A stretch of 12,822 nucleotides of DNA, taken from Fidelibacterota bacterium (GTDB lineage: Bacteria > Fidelibacterota > BS150m-G59). Below are positions 1-8,701 of this stretch, piece by piece. Position numbers and translations under genes: made by a program. Under the pieces are notes generated by a model. It searched no databases. It was not told the DNA's origin and saw only the letters and a program-made list of their open reading frames with translations. Each line of letters opens with the position of its first letter. The stretch's first letter is position 1. The DNA lies in NCBI GenBank assembly GCA_016784265.1, contig JADHUZ010000009.1, positions 1 to 12,822 on the forward strand, given 5' to 3'.

Positions 1-57
1 ATTGCTGACTGGAATTTTGATTTTTCTGAGAAATATCTAAAAATAGAATGCCGATAG
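1..57 (+). CDS. Possible C-terminal tail of a gene entering from the left (partial)
   Basis: Reading frame 1 is open from the window edge to a TAG at 55-57 and gives 18 residues (IADWNFDFSEKYLKIECR), whose composition looks like real protein. It would be a plus-strand gene convergent with the protease gene, which fits the terminator between them at 131-168. Eighteen codons prove nothing, and no family can be assigned. Sequence left of the window would settle it. Confidence 0.25.
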   Translation: MADWNFDFSEKYLKIECR

Positions 58-130
58 TGCGAACAAAACGGATTTCCGCTGATTGTTAAATCATCAATAA
101 AAAAGGAACAGAAATTCATCCTTCGCCATT

Positions 131-168
131 CAAAAAAAGGGGCAGAACCGAAATTCCACCCCTTTTTG
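131..168 (-). terminator. Rho-independent terminator of the C25 protease gene (probably bidirectional)
   Basis: AAAAAGGGG (134-142) is complementary to CCCCTTTTT (159-167), with a 16-nt loop that contains a small GAA/TTC pairing. Read on the minus strand, the stem lies about 35 nt past the protease stop codon and runs into a tract of seven T, the classic intrinsic terminator form. On the plus strand it also ends in five T, so it can serve a convergent gene from the left. The GC part of the stem is only 4 bp, the rest being A:T pairs. Confidence 0.7.
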
Positions 169-201
169 CGTAATTGACTTCGTCGCCTTTCGGCTCGTGA
201 T

Positions 202-3200
202 TTATTTCATCAAAACCATTTTATGCGAGGAAACAAAACCATCAGCAACCAAACGATAAAAATAAATACCGCTCGAAACATTGCTTCCGTTCCATTCCAT
301 CGAATAGAATCCTGCATCTTGCGGTTCATTCACCAGAGTTTCTACCAATTGGCCGCGAAGATTGTAAATTTGTAGGGACACACGGCCGTGTGTATCTACT
401 GGCAACTGATAACTAATCACAGTTGTTGGATTGAACGGATTCGGATAGTTTTGTGAAAGCGCAAACTCTGACGGCAATTCGATGATTGTTACATCCATCG
501 CCTCGCCAAATTGATTGGCTACGACTGTTTCATCAATTTGAATTTCGCCATCAAACGCAAATAAATCGAAATCACCAGAAAGCGTTTCGCCTTCGAGCGA
601 ATACATCAAAACAGTGCCATCGTTTTCAGCGAATTCAAATCCAGCGTGTGCAATATTTTCTACTTCTGCGCCTGTAATTTGAAATTGTAAACCCGCTATT
701 TGCGTATCTGTCGAAATCGAAATTCTGTTTTCGTGAATCAAAATTTCAACCGAACCAACTTCATCGGATTTACTCAATGCATCGCCCATAATAATATTAA
801 TTACCTGCACGATATCCAGCACATTGATAATTTCATCTTCGTTGATATCAGCGGCACAAAATTCATCATCAGTCGGCGTATCCGTTGCAACGATAAAATT
901 AACCATCATCACAATGTCCAATATGTTGATAATTCCATCGTAATTGACATCACCAAACACACATTCTGGACCCGCCTCGCCAACAGTCAGAACAACATGA
1001 ACCGTAACAAGCGGCTGATCGACATCGTTGGATGAAATCAATACATCACACGATACAATCTCGCCATCTTGCAATTCTGTTGCATCAAAAAACAATACAA
1101 CTTCGTCTGTTTGTCCACTGGGAACGCCACCATCACTTGCACTTAATTCCAGCCATGAAATTGGATCAATAGCATTCACTTCAAATATCGTATTGCCAGA
1201 TGAACCAGTTTGAAGTGTCCAATTCAAATAAACTGTGCCATCATTATCGTCAGTAATAGTAATATAATTTCCATTCCAGCCGTCGCCATAACTATCATTT
1301 GCGTATAGTGTGTATGTATCGTTATCCATCGATACTGTTCCACTAAATGGAGCACCACCAGAAGCAACAACGCTTCCGTTAGAATCAACAATTTCCCAAG
1401 AAACTTCTTCCTGCCACGAACCACCATCACAAACAATTGTAACATCGGTTGTTCTCGTCCCAGCCACAAAATCTGGCGAAATGACTGCTGGCACGGCTTC
1501 CAGTTCGTGCGTTTCGTAATATCGTTCTTTCTCAGCAATTTCGGCTTCAGTTAATTCAAAATTTCTTGTCGGAAAAGTCTCTTCTAAATTGATGGAATAA
1601 TTCAGCGTTCCGCCACCTAAATTGGAAATCGAAATCTCATCCGTTCCCGTTTCGCCAAATGGCACAGAAATTTCAATCACCTCAGGAGCAACAGCAATTA
1701 CCGGCGGTGGCGCAAGCGGTGGAAATATCACATAGTCAATCCATGCACAATCCGATCCGCTATCCACATATCCATCTTTGCGGAAAAACCATTTGACTTC
1801 GTGGTCGCCAGCCGAAATTGTGTAAACTTCCTCGCTCCAAGCAACTTCACCATCCCAACGGCCCTGTTCAACACCATCAATGTAAAACGCAAACCAATCC
1901 CAATTATCATCTGGATCTTCCTCGCAAGATACTTTTTTCCAAAAACTAATCTCGCCATCACTCAACACAGAAATATCCATCGAAAGCGAAGTTTCGCCCC
2001 ATTCGGCGATATCGCCAGATTGTGCACAAAAACTGCCTTCATACGGATTTCCTGTAACGAGCCAATTCGCATCGCCATCCAATTCCCACGGATATTGCGA
2101 GAAATCACCGGTTTCAAAATCTTCGACAATCAATCCGACAGTAACACCAAATACATCGCTAAATCCGTATAGCACAAGATCAACATTAAAACCAAACATA
2201 ACCGATGTGCCAACGGGGGTATTTTCATCAACAATCACTTCAAACACGGCAATTATCGAACTTTGCGCACCAACGGATTCTTCCATAATAAATTGTTCAT
2301 CGGTAATTGAAATCCACTCGCTGCTGGTGCTCAGATACGCACTCCCAATTGAAGACTCAGAATGTCCTGTATTTTCCATCGGAATGTTCAAAATAACGGT
2401 TTCGCCTGGATCAAAAATGCCATCTCCATCTCCTGCTGAATCGTCAATCACTATCGAACCCATTCCCATAACCGGCGCGCTGATAGGTATCGTAAAATAT
2501 GAATCCCAATTCTCGCCGTTTCCCGATGCACTTACATTAAACAAAACCTCATGCTGATCTGGGATTATTGCCTGCACAGGGCTAATTGAAAATGCTCCAG
2601 ATACAGTTACGGTTTCACCCGCTGGAATCGTGCCAAAATCAGCCGTACCGTCAATAATTTCTATAAAATTATCTTCAGAACTCAATAATACTGAAATGTC
2701 GGTCGCATCTTGGTCTCCGACATTCCACACTGTGATGGAAAGTCCAATGCTGCTGTTAAATTGGTACCAATCTATTTGACCGTCCGGATCAAGGATTTCA
2801 TACGAATCAAAAATCACATACGGCTGATCCGAAACGACGACAATGTCGCCGAAATGCCGATTTTTATTGTGTGCGATAATCGAAACTTCCAATCCTTCTG
2901 GCGAAGAAATCGGCTCGCCAAATTCAACCGTTGCATTTCCACTTCCATCCGCAACACCACGAGCAAGCAATTCACCATTTCGCAAAATCGCAATCCGTGC
3001 GTTTGGTGCATCAGTTTGAAAAGAAATTTGAGCCGAGCCAATCGGAATGCTCGGTGGATAAGTTGCACTGATATTCGTCGGTGCCGCCGTCCAAATATCC
3101 ATCGAAGGATCGCCGAATAAATTTAGTTCATACGCACAGAAACGAATCACATTGTCGCCATTGATATACGAAACATTGTCGGATTTGGAATCATCATTCG

Positions 3201-4881
3201 CCACGCCGATTGCTGTCAAATCTTCGCCAAAAATTGCATCAAAAAACTGACGATCAAAATACTGCGATGGCCCATTTGTCGAGCCATATTCGCCCCAACC
3301 GTAACGCGAATTGCAAACAAATGCCACTTCGCCAGTCGAAATAGTAGTGATTTTCTCAGCAAAACAATCAGAACCATACGAACCGTAAGTTCCGCGGTTA
3401 TCAAACGAACCGGGATAACAACCTTGCGAATAACCAATGACAAATCCATGATTTACGCCATTATTTTGGAAATTCGATGTGGAAATATCGCTGTTGTAGA
3501 GTTTCATATTGTAGTCCACATTCGAGTGCCCGAGATGATTTAGCAAATTCAATCCGCTGTTGAAATACGAATAAATCTGCGAACCGCCCCAAGCGCCATT
3601 CAAATCATACAAAGTGGAAACATCGAAATTATCCGAAATTCCTTCTGTTGTGTAGCCATGCGTCGAAGCACCATTAGCAATTTCATTTTTGTAAGTTCCG
3701 CCATAAGTTCCATCTGGATACGGTTCATTCCAAAGCAATTCGCCAACCATCAACGCTTTTTCCAAATCTGCTACCACAGGCGCATCTTGATATTTGATGA
3801 GTTTATTGACGAAATTATCAATCTCGGTCGCAGAGTCCACACAAAGTCTGCCAACGCTGACTTCTGCATATAAATCTTCTTCTCCAATTTCGCCCCAAAA
3901 TCCGTCGTTATCGTTGTTCCAATTTCCATCCAAACAACCAAAATACATATCCGCTGCAATATCGCTATCTGCATAGCCAGATCCCGGATCTGCAAATAAT
4001 CCACGATGCGGAATAATATTATTCGATGGATCGTTTGGCGCGGAATCACCGCCCAAAAGCACATATTGAATTCCATAATTTTCGTAATAATCAATCACGC
4101 AATTGCGGATTCTTTCTTGATTGTCCACACCCAAATACTGCGAATAAATTTCTTCTGTCGTCATCGTTGCGACGAAAAAACCTGTGGATTCTTTGAACTC
4201 AATGTATTCTGAAAAATCATCGAGCAAATTGTTATTCGTGATGAGCAAAATATCATATTCTTCATCGCGATTTCGAGTTGGATAAAGATATGAATTTAGC
4301 ATTTCTGGATTGCTGACCAAATCAGCAACTCGTTCATCTGCACGCAAAAAATTAGAATTCGCACGATTTGAACTTGCTGTTTCAATTTCCAAAGTTACAG
4401 AAGTCAAATAATCCACGCGATTGGATTGTGGAAAATACCGAATCGGCGAAACGGTGAAAGTCGCGATTCCATGCCCTGCCATAAATTGCGTAGAAAAATT
4501 TTCGATAATTTGCACTGGAAATGGATTGTCCGAATTGTAAATCGCCTCGTTCTGTGTTAATTGGTAATCCGCTGGGATTTCTTCCGAAAGCGGAAATCTT
4601 CGACTCGCTGGCTGAATTTCTACCGTTTCGTCAAGTGTTTCAAATTCTGCGGACACAACACGAATTTCATTTGCCACTGTGCCTTGCGGAAGTAAAATTT
4701 CTGCTCCATATTTCGGCAAAAGTGGTTCACCTTCTCTGCCCAAATTCAAACAATTTTCCACCAAAACTGTCGTGCCGTCAATCTGCGGCACATCAAATTG
4801 GATAGTTTGACGCACAATTTCAGCAAAACTCAACTGCGTTGCAATCAACCCAATAATTAAAAATAATAGTCCTTTTTTCAT
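202..4881 (-). CDS. Gingipain-family (peptidase C25) multidomain exoprotease with T9SS sorting domain
   Basis: This is a 1559-residue secreted cysteine protease. A signal peptide (1-20, MKKGLLFLIIGLIATQLSFA) is followed by a propeptide-like region (about 21-200) and a C25 catalytic domain (about 205-590). The likely catalytic dyad is His452 in NHLGHSN and Cys488 in YSQGCYPG; the order and roughly 35-residue spacing match gingipains. Then come two CARDB/Ig-like beta modules (about 700-915), a MAM/cleaved-adhesin-like module starting VEDFETGDF (about 917-1075), a BACON-like segment, a module containing SYGDGWNGN (about 1140-1237), another BACON-like segment (about 1241-1305), a dockerin-like pair of calcium loops (about 1307-1370), a cohesin-like stretch (about 1375-1465), and a type A T9SS sorting domain (about 1470-1559) containing SQNYPNPFNP. 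It probably crosses the outer membrane by T9SS and is released or anchored at the surface to digest proteins. The start is supported by GAGAGGG just upstream. Stop is TAA. It stands alone and is transcribed divergently from the operon at 5051. Cleavage specificity (Arg, Lys or other) cannot be read from the sequence. Confidence 0.93.
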   Translation of the reverse strand: MKKGLLFLIIGLIATQLSFAEIVRQTIQFDVPQIDGTTVLVENCLNLGREGEPLLPKYGAEILLPQGTVANEIRVVSAEFETLDETVEIQPASRRFPLSEEIPADYQLTQNEAIYNSDNPFPVQIIENFSTQFMAGHGIATFTVSPIRYFPQSNRVDYLTSVTLEIETASSNRANSNFLRADERVADLVSNPEMLNSYLYPTRNRDEEYDILLITNNNLLDDFSEYIEFKESTGFFVATMTTEEIYSQYLGVDNQERIRNCVIDYYENYGIQYVLLGGDSAPNDPSNNIIPHRGLFADPGSGYADSDIAADMYFGCLDGNWNNDNDGFWGEIGEEDLYAEVSVGRLCVDSATEIDNFVNKLIKYQDAPVVADLEKALMVGELLWNEPYPDGTYGGTYKNEIANGASTHGYTTEGISDNFDVSTLYDLNGAWGGSQIYSYFNSGLNLLNHLGHSNVDYNMKLYNSDISTSNFQNNGVNHGFVIGYSQGCYPGSFDNRGTYGSYGSDCFAEKITTISTGEVAFVCNSRYGWGEYGSTNGPSQYFDRQFFDAIFGEDLTAIGVANDDSKSDNVSYINGDNVIRFCAYELNLFGDPSMDIWTAAPTNISATYPPSIPIGSAQISFQTDAPNARIAILRNGELLARGVADGSGNATVEFGEPISSPEGLEVSIIAHNKNRHFGDIVVVSDQPYVIFDSYEILDPDGQIDWYQFNSSIGLSITVWNVGDQDATDISVLLSSEDNFIEIIDGTADFGTIPAGETVTVSGAFSISPVQAIIPDQHEVLFNVSASGNGENWDSYFTIPISAPVMGMGSIVIDDSAGDGDGIFDPGETVILNIPMENTGHSESSIGSAYLSTSSEWISITDEQFIMEESVGAQSSIIAVFEVIVDENTPVGTSVMFGFNVDLVLYGFSDVFGVTVGLIVEDFETGDFSQYPWELDGDANWLVTGNPYEGSFCAQSGDIAEWGETSLSMDISVLSDGEISFWKKVSCEEDPDDNWDWFAFYIDGVEQGRWDGEVAWSEEVYTISAGDHEVKWFFRKDGYVDSGSDCAWIDYVIFPPLAPPPVIAVAPEVIEISVPFGETGTDEISISNLGGGTLNYSINLEETFPTRNFELTEAEIAEKERYYETHELEAVPAVISPDFVAGTRTTDVTIVCDGGSWQEEVSWEIVDSNGSVVASGGAPFSGTVSMDNDTYTLYANDSYGDGWNGNYITITDDNDGTVYLNWTLQTGSSGNTIFEVNAIDPISWLELSASDGGVPSGQTDEVVLFFDATELQDGEIVSCDVLISSNDVDQPLVTVHVVLTVGEAGPECVFGDVNYDGIINILDIVMMVNFIVATDTPTDDEFCAADINEDEIINVLDIVQVINIIMGDALSKSDEVGSVEILIHENRISISTDTQIAGLQFQITGAEVENIAHAGFEFAENDGTVLMYSLEGETLSGDFDLFAFDGEIQIDETVVANQFGEAMDVTIIELPSEFALSQNYPNPFNPTTVISYQLPVDTHGRVSLQIYNLRGQLVETLVNEPQDAGFYSMEWNGSNVSSGIYFYRLVADGFVSSHKMVLMK

Positions 4882-5050
4882 TATTCCCTCTCTTTTATTT
4901 CAAAATATCTGCCCGAAAGATACTCAAAACAATAATGCGCTGTTTATCATTTTTCTGTGAATTATCCAATTTTCTATGGTTGATAAATTCATTTCAAATT
5001 TACAAATTTGCCATTTGAAAACAACCACAAAATCATAGTAAACTACGCAC
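4882..5050. promoter_or_regulatory. Divergent intergenic region with inverted repeat
   Basis: These 169 bp separate the protease gene (leftward) from the DUF4159 operon (rightward), so promoters for both must lie here or in the gene ends. TTTCAAAT (4992-4999) and ATTTGAAA (5013-5020) form a perfect 8-bp inverted repeat with a 13-nt spacer. The spacer holds the self-complementary CAAATTTG (5003-5010). The dyad could be an operator or a protein-binding site shared by both promoters. TTGAAA at 5015-5020 could be a -35 element for the rightward operon, but no convincing -10 is seen at proper spacing, so promoter positions stay open. On the minus strand GAGAGGG precedes the protease ATG. Confidence 0.4.
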
Positions 5051-5728
5051 ATGAATTTGAGAAGAAAAAATCCGATAACCGCTTTGATTGTTTTATTATT
5101 TTCAATGTTACTTTTCGCGCAAGATTTCCAATATGGCAAATTCACAATTGCACAAATTCATTACGATGGTGGCGGCGATTGGTATGCTAATCCTTCCGCT
5201 CTACCCAATTTGTTGCAATTCATCGCCGAGCACACAAAAATAAATTTGAACATGAAACCAGCCAAAGTGCGTCTCGACGAAAATGACATTTTTAATTATC
5301 CCTACATCTATATTACCGGGCACGGAAATATCAAATTTTCCGATACCGAAGTGAAAAATCTGCGCTTGTTTTTCGATTCTGGCGGATTTTTGCATGCTGA
5401 TGATAATTATGGTATGGATAAATCGTTCCGGCGAGAAATTGCGAAAATCTTTCCAAATGAAGAATGGATTGAGTTGCCTTTCGAGCACGAAATTTATCAT
5501 CAAACATTTTCATTCCCAAGTGGCTTACCGAAAATCCACGAGCACGACAATAAGCCGCCACAAGGATTTGGCATTTTCCGCAATGGTCGGCTCGTCATTT
5601 TTTACACTTATGAGTGCGATCTCGGGGACGGCTGGGAAGATCCGCATGTTCACAAAGACCCAGAACACTTGCGGCGAAAAGCATTGCAAATGGGAACTAA
5701 CATCGTCGTGTATGCGTTGACTAACTAA
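5051..5728 (+). CDS. Secreted DUF4159 domain protein
   Basis: This 225-residue protein has a clear signal peptide (about 1-24: basic MNLRRK, hydrophobic ALIVLLFSMLLF, then AQ). The whole mature part is a DUF4159 domain (PF13709). Family-type landmarks are IHYDGGGDWY near the start, a central TGHG, and FDSGGFLHADDN, then GWEDPHVH near the end. DUF4159 is thought to adopt a class I glutamine-amidotransferase-like (flavodoxin-like) fold, but no amidotransferase triad is evident and no reaction is known. It is the first gene of the plus-strand operon and ends 3 bp before the DUF4175 gene. No Shine-Dalgarno sequence is seen before the ATG (ACTACGCAC precedes it), so it may have a leaderless or AT-rich initiation region. 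The start is chosen because it alone gives the full signal peptide. Confidence 0.88.
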   Translation: MNLRRKNPITALIVLLFSMLLFAQDFQYGKFTIAQIHYDGGGDWYANPSALPNLLQFIAEHTKINLNMKPAKVRLDENDIFNYPYIYITGHGNIKFSDTEVKNLRLFFDSGGFLHADDNYGMDKSFRREIAKIFPNEEWIELPFEHEIYHQTFSFPSGLPKIHEHDNKPPQGFGIFRNGRLVIFYTYECDLGDGWEDPHVHKDPEHLRRKALQMGTNIVVYALTN

Positions 5729-5731
5729 TTT

Positions 5732-8668
5732 ATGCGGAAAGATTTTAGCACCATAAAAAATTTGGCGCAAGCCAAGCCAGTTTTCAGCAGTTTGCAAAAT
5801 TTGCAAAAGCGAATTTTGATGCGATTTGCGATTCAGTATTTTCTGAAACTTCTGATTTGGCTGATTTTTTCCATCGCAGCTTTTTCTGCTATCGAAAGTT
5901 TTTCATTTTTCGAGCCACAGTGGAAAATCGCAATCTGGATATTCATTTTACACGGCATAACTTTTGTGCTCAGCGGTGCAATATTTCAGTATTTCAAAAA
6001 TTTCGGGAAAAAGGGAAAATACTCTTTTGCCAACATTGCGCTGGCAATTGGAGAAAAACATCCCGACATCGCCGATAAAATGTTGCACGCCTACGATCTT
6101 TGGTCGCATCGAGATCCGAATCACTCCGAATCGCTCATCGAAGATTACACAGAACAAGTCGCGGCGCAAATTAAAAACAAAAATCTATCGTCTGTCTTGC
6201 CACGACAAGAATTTATTAAAACGCTGAAATACGCTCTTGGAAGTGCGGCGATATTCCTCTTGATGTTCGCAATTTCAACTTCAATGCGAGAGGCGATGTT
6301 TCGCACAATGCACGTCGCGACAGTTTACCATCCGCAGGCACCTTTTGAATTGAAAATCCAGCCAGGAAATGTCGAATTGCCAGAAGGAGAAAACATCAAT
6401 TTGATCATCTCTGCAATAGGGAATTTACCGGCAATGCCACAAATTGAAATTATCCAAAACGGCACGATTTTCCAGAATATCCCACAAAAACAGGGCGCGC
6501 AGTTTACGCTGGAAATTCCAAATTTAACACATAGTTTTGAATATCGTGCTTTTGTTGAACCGCCACATTTTTGGACATCGTGGAAAAGGGTGGAAACACA
6601 AACTTTTTCTGTTGCGGTTCTACAAAATCCAGAAATCGCTTCGTTTTTTGCGACAATCATTCCGCCCGAATACACCAAATTGCCACCGCTCACGCAAGAA
6701 GGAAATCGCTCAGAAATCAACGCATACATAGGCTCGAAAATTCGATGCAAAATTCAATCTGACAAAGCGCTCAATTCTGCGCATTTGTCTTTTGAATCCG
6801 GTGATTCTATTCCACTCGAAGTCAACCAATTTCAAGCCGTTGGCGAATTTCCCATTTATCGCTCAGATGAATTTTTGATCCATTTGGAAGATGTTCGCGG
6901 TTTGAAAAATACCGAACCGCTTTCGATTGCGATTCAAATTCTCGAAGATGCTTTTCCGACAGTTATCATGAAACAACCCGCAGAAAATCTCGATATCGGC
7001 GATGATTTCGCGGTTCCAATTGTGGCGGAAATTCACGATGATTTTGGATTTTCCGCACTGGACATCGTGTATAAAATTCAGCATCCTGATTATCTGACAC
7101 CGGACACTTTGATTTATAGAACAGAAATTCCGTTACAAAATTTTACCCAAATCGCACAAGTTGTGCCGTTTTATTGGTCGTTTGAAAATTTGGAACTCAC
7201 GCCAGACGATGCCGTTATTTTCCACTTTGAAGTTGCCGATAACGATAAAATAAGCGGTCCGAAATGGTCAAGGAGTGAAACTCGCATCGCGCGATATCCT
7301 TCGATTCTCGAGATGTTTGAAGAAATGGATATCGCCGAGCAACAAACGGAAAATGACATCGGCGATGTGGTTGATGCGGTGGAAAACATTCGTGAAGATG
7401 TGCAGGAAATGGCGCGCGAACTTCTTAAAAATTCAGAAATGGATTGGGAAGATGCGCAAAAAGCCGAGCAATTGGTTCAGGCACAGGAAGAAGTCGCCAA
7501 TCGTTTGGAAGAAATCGCCGAAAGCATTCAAGAAATGACCGAGCGTGCGGAAGATCAGAATTTGTTTTCGCAAGAATTGGTGGAAAAATTCGCCGAATTG
7601 CAATCACTTTTTGAAGAAGTTTTGACACCGGAAATGAAAGAAATATTGCGAGAAATTCAAGAAGCCGTGGACGAGATGGATCCGCAAAAATTGCAAGAAG
7701 CAATGGAAAATTTCTCCGCCACTCTCGACGAATTAAACGAAAATCTGGATCGGCTGCTGGAACTTTTTAAACGTGTGCAAACCGAAGAAGAAATGAACCG
7801 ACTCGTGCAACGATTGGAAGAAATGCTGAATACGCAAGCAAATCTTTTGGAACAGCTGAATCGCGGCGAAATGAATACTTCGGAAGAATTCCGCGATGCG
7901 GCGACGGAGGAAAATCTGATGGAAAACACTATGTCACAATGGGAAGAGGATTTTTCTTCGCTTCAAGATTTTATGCGCTCGATGCCAGTCATGCCAAACG
8001 ATGAAATGGCAAATATCTCGATGGCACTGGACGAAATGCAAATTCCAGCAACTATGCAAAACGCAGAAAATGCACTGAGTCAGCAAAATACGGAACAATC
8101 CCAAACACAAATGACGCAATCGCGTAACGAACTTTCACAACTGCTCACGATGATGCAGGGCGCACAAAACAGCATGCAAAACAACATGATTGCAGAATTG
8201 GAACAGGAATTTTCTCAGGCATTATATTCAGCGTTGAATCTTTCGCAAAATCAGGAAAAACTTTCGGCGCAAATCAAGCAATTGCAATATCGTTCGCCCA
8301 AATTGGATGAAATGGCGGAGAAACAAATGGAGATTCGGAGCAGCTTAAATAACCTCGCCGAACTGGTGGAAGATATTTCAAAAAAGACATTTTTCGCGAG
8401 TTCGCGATTGATGCGCGAAATGGGAAAAACTGCAAAATCTATGGAAAACGCACTTTCCAAATTGGAAGAACGCAATAGCCATCAATCTGCGGCTGAAGGT
8501 TTGGACGCAATGTCGCAACTAAATACAGTTGCTCAAATGCTTGCCAACTCGATGGATGCAATGCAAAATGCCGGCGGAAGTGGCACGGGATTTCAGCAAT
8601 ATCTCGAACAATTAGAACAGATGAGCCAGCAACAAGGCGCACTAAATCAGCAATCTGGCGGCTTGTGA
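5732..8668 (+). CDS. DUF4175 family membrane protein, main part (ends at in-frame TGA)
   Basis: This is a 978-residue membrane-anchored protein of the DUF4175 type. It has three hydrophobic segments, at about 35-56, 66-88 and 168-184, then a large extracytoplasmic beta-rich part (about 200-520) and a long helical, probably coiled-coil part from about 530 onward, very rich in Glu, Gln and Met. The family typically forms a single chain of about 1000-1150 residues. Here it stops at TGA (8666-8668) inside a Gly/Ser-rich linker, and the same frame continues open to 9172 with the conserved C-terminal segment. The intact product would be 1146 residues. The gene starts 3 bp after the DUF4159 stop with no visible Shine-Dalgarno sequence, which suggests translational coupling. 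DUF4175 proteins are commonly encoded with DUF4159 and TPR genes. The molecular function is unknown. It may be a scaffold or sensor in the envelope, which is inference. Confidence 0.85.
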   Translation: MRKDFSTIKNLAQAKPVFSSLQNLQKRILMRFAIQYFLKLLIWLIFSIAAFSAIESFSFFEPQWKIAIWIFILHGITFVLSGAIFQYFKNFGKKGKYSFANIALAIGEKHPDIADKMLHAYDLWSHRDPNHSESLIEDYTEQVAAQIKNKNLSSVLPRQEFIKTLKYALGSAAIFLLMFAISTSMREAMFRTMHVATVYHPQAPFELKIQPGNVELPEGENINLIISAIGNLPAMPQIEIIQNGTIFQNIPQKQGAQFTLEIPNLTHSFEYRAFVEPPHFWTSWKRVETQTFSVAVLQNPEIASFFATIIPPEYTKLPPLTQEGNRSEINAYIGSKIRCKIQSDKALNSAHLSFESGDSIPLEVNQFQAVGEFPIYRSDEFLIHLEDVRGLKNTEPLSIAIQILEDAFPTVIMKQPAENLDIGDDFAVPIVAEIHDDFGFSALDIVYKIQHPDYLTPDTLIYRTEIPLQNFTQIAQVVPFYWSFENLELTPDDAVIFHFEVADNDKISGPKWSRSETRIARYPSILEMFEEMDIAEQQTENDIGDVVDAVENIREDVQEMARELLKNSEMDWEDAQKAEQLVQAQEEVANRLEEIAESIQEMTERAEDQNLFSQELVEKFAELQSLFEEVLTPEMKEILREIQEAVDEMDPQKLQEAMENFSATLDELNENLDRLLELFKRVQTEEEMNRLVQRLEEMLNTQANLLEQLNRGEMNTSEEFRDAATEENLMENTMSQWEEDFSSLQDFMRSMPVMPNDEMANISMALDEMQIPATMQNAENALSQQNTEQSQTQMTQSRNELSQLLTMMQGAQNSMQNNMIAELEQEFSQALYSALNLSQNQEKLSAQIKQLQYRSPKLDEMAEKQMEIRSSLNNLAELVEDISKKTFFASSRLMREMGKTAKSMENALSKLEERNSHQSAAEGLDAMSQLNTVAQMLANSMDAMQNAGGSGTGFQQYLEQLEQMSQQQGALNQQSGGL
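8666..8668 (+). other. In-frame TGA interrupting the DUF4175 reading frame
   Basis: The frame that begins at 5732 meets TGA here and stays open afterwards to 9172. The next eleven codons read PSSGNGSGGLT and join directly to MEQMANAKRI. Flanking residues (SGGL before, SSGNGSGGL after) make a continuous flexible linker, so only one codon separates the two halves. A GGA-to-TGA change would be enough to create it. The base after the stop is C, a context known to be leaky in bacteria. No Cys or Sec homology argument is available. Confidence 0.9.
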
Positions 8669-8701
8669 CCGTCCAGTGGTAACGGCTCGGGCGGGCTGAC
8701 G

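Noticed and set aside
178..197. GCC-GAAA-GGC hairpin just downstream of the protease stop (minus strand) as a terminator
   Set aside because: The stem is only 3 bp around a GAAA loop and has no following T tract; the stem at 131-168 is a far better terminator.
486..1213. Several plus-strand frames of 60-110 codons opposite the protease gene
   Set aside because: They read antisense through a gene with clear domains, and their translations are low-quality (runs of His, Asn, Arg, Ile).
8666..8668. Selenocysteine insertion at the in-frame TGA
   Set aside because: The site is in a Gly/Ser linker with no Cys in the local context or redox motif, and the small hairpin after it does not look like a bacterial SECIS. 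Kept only as a remote alternative.
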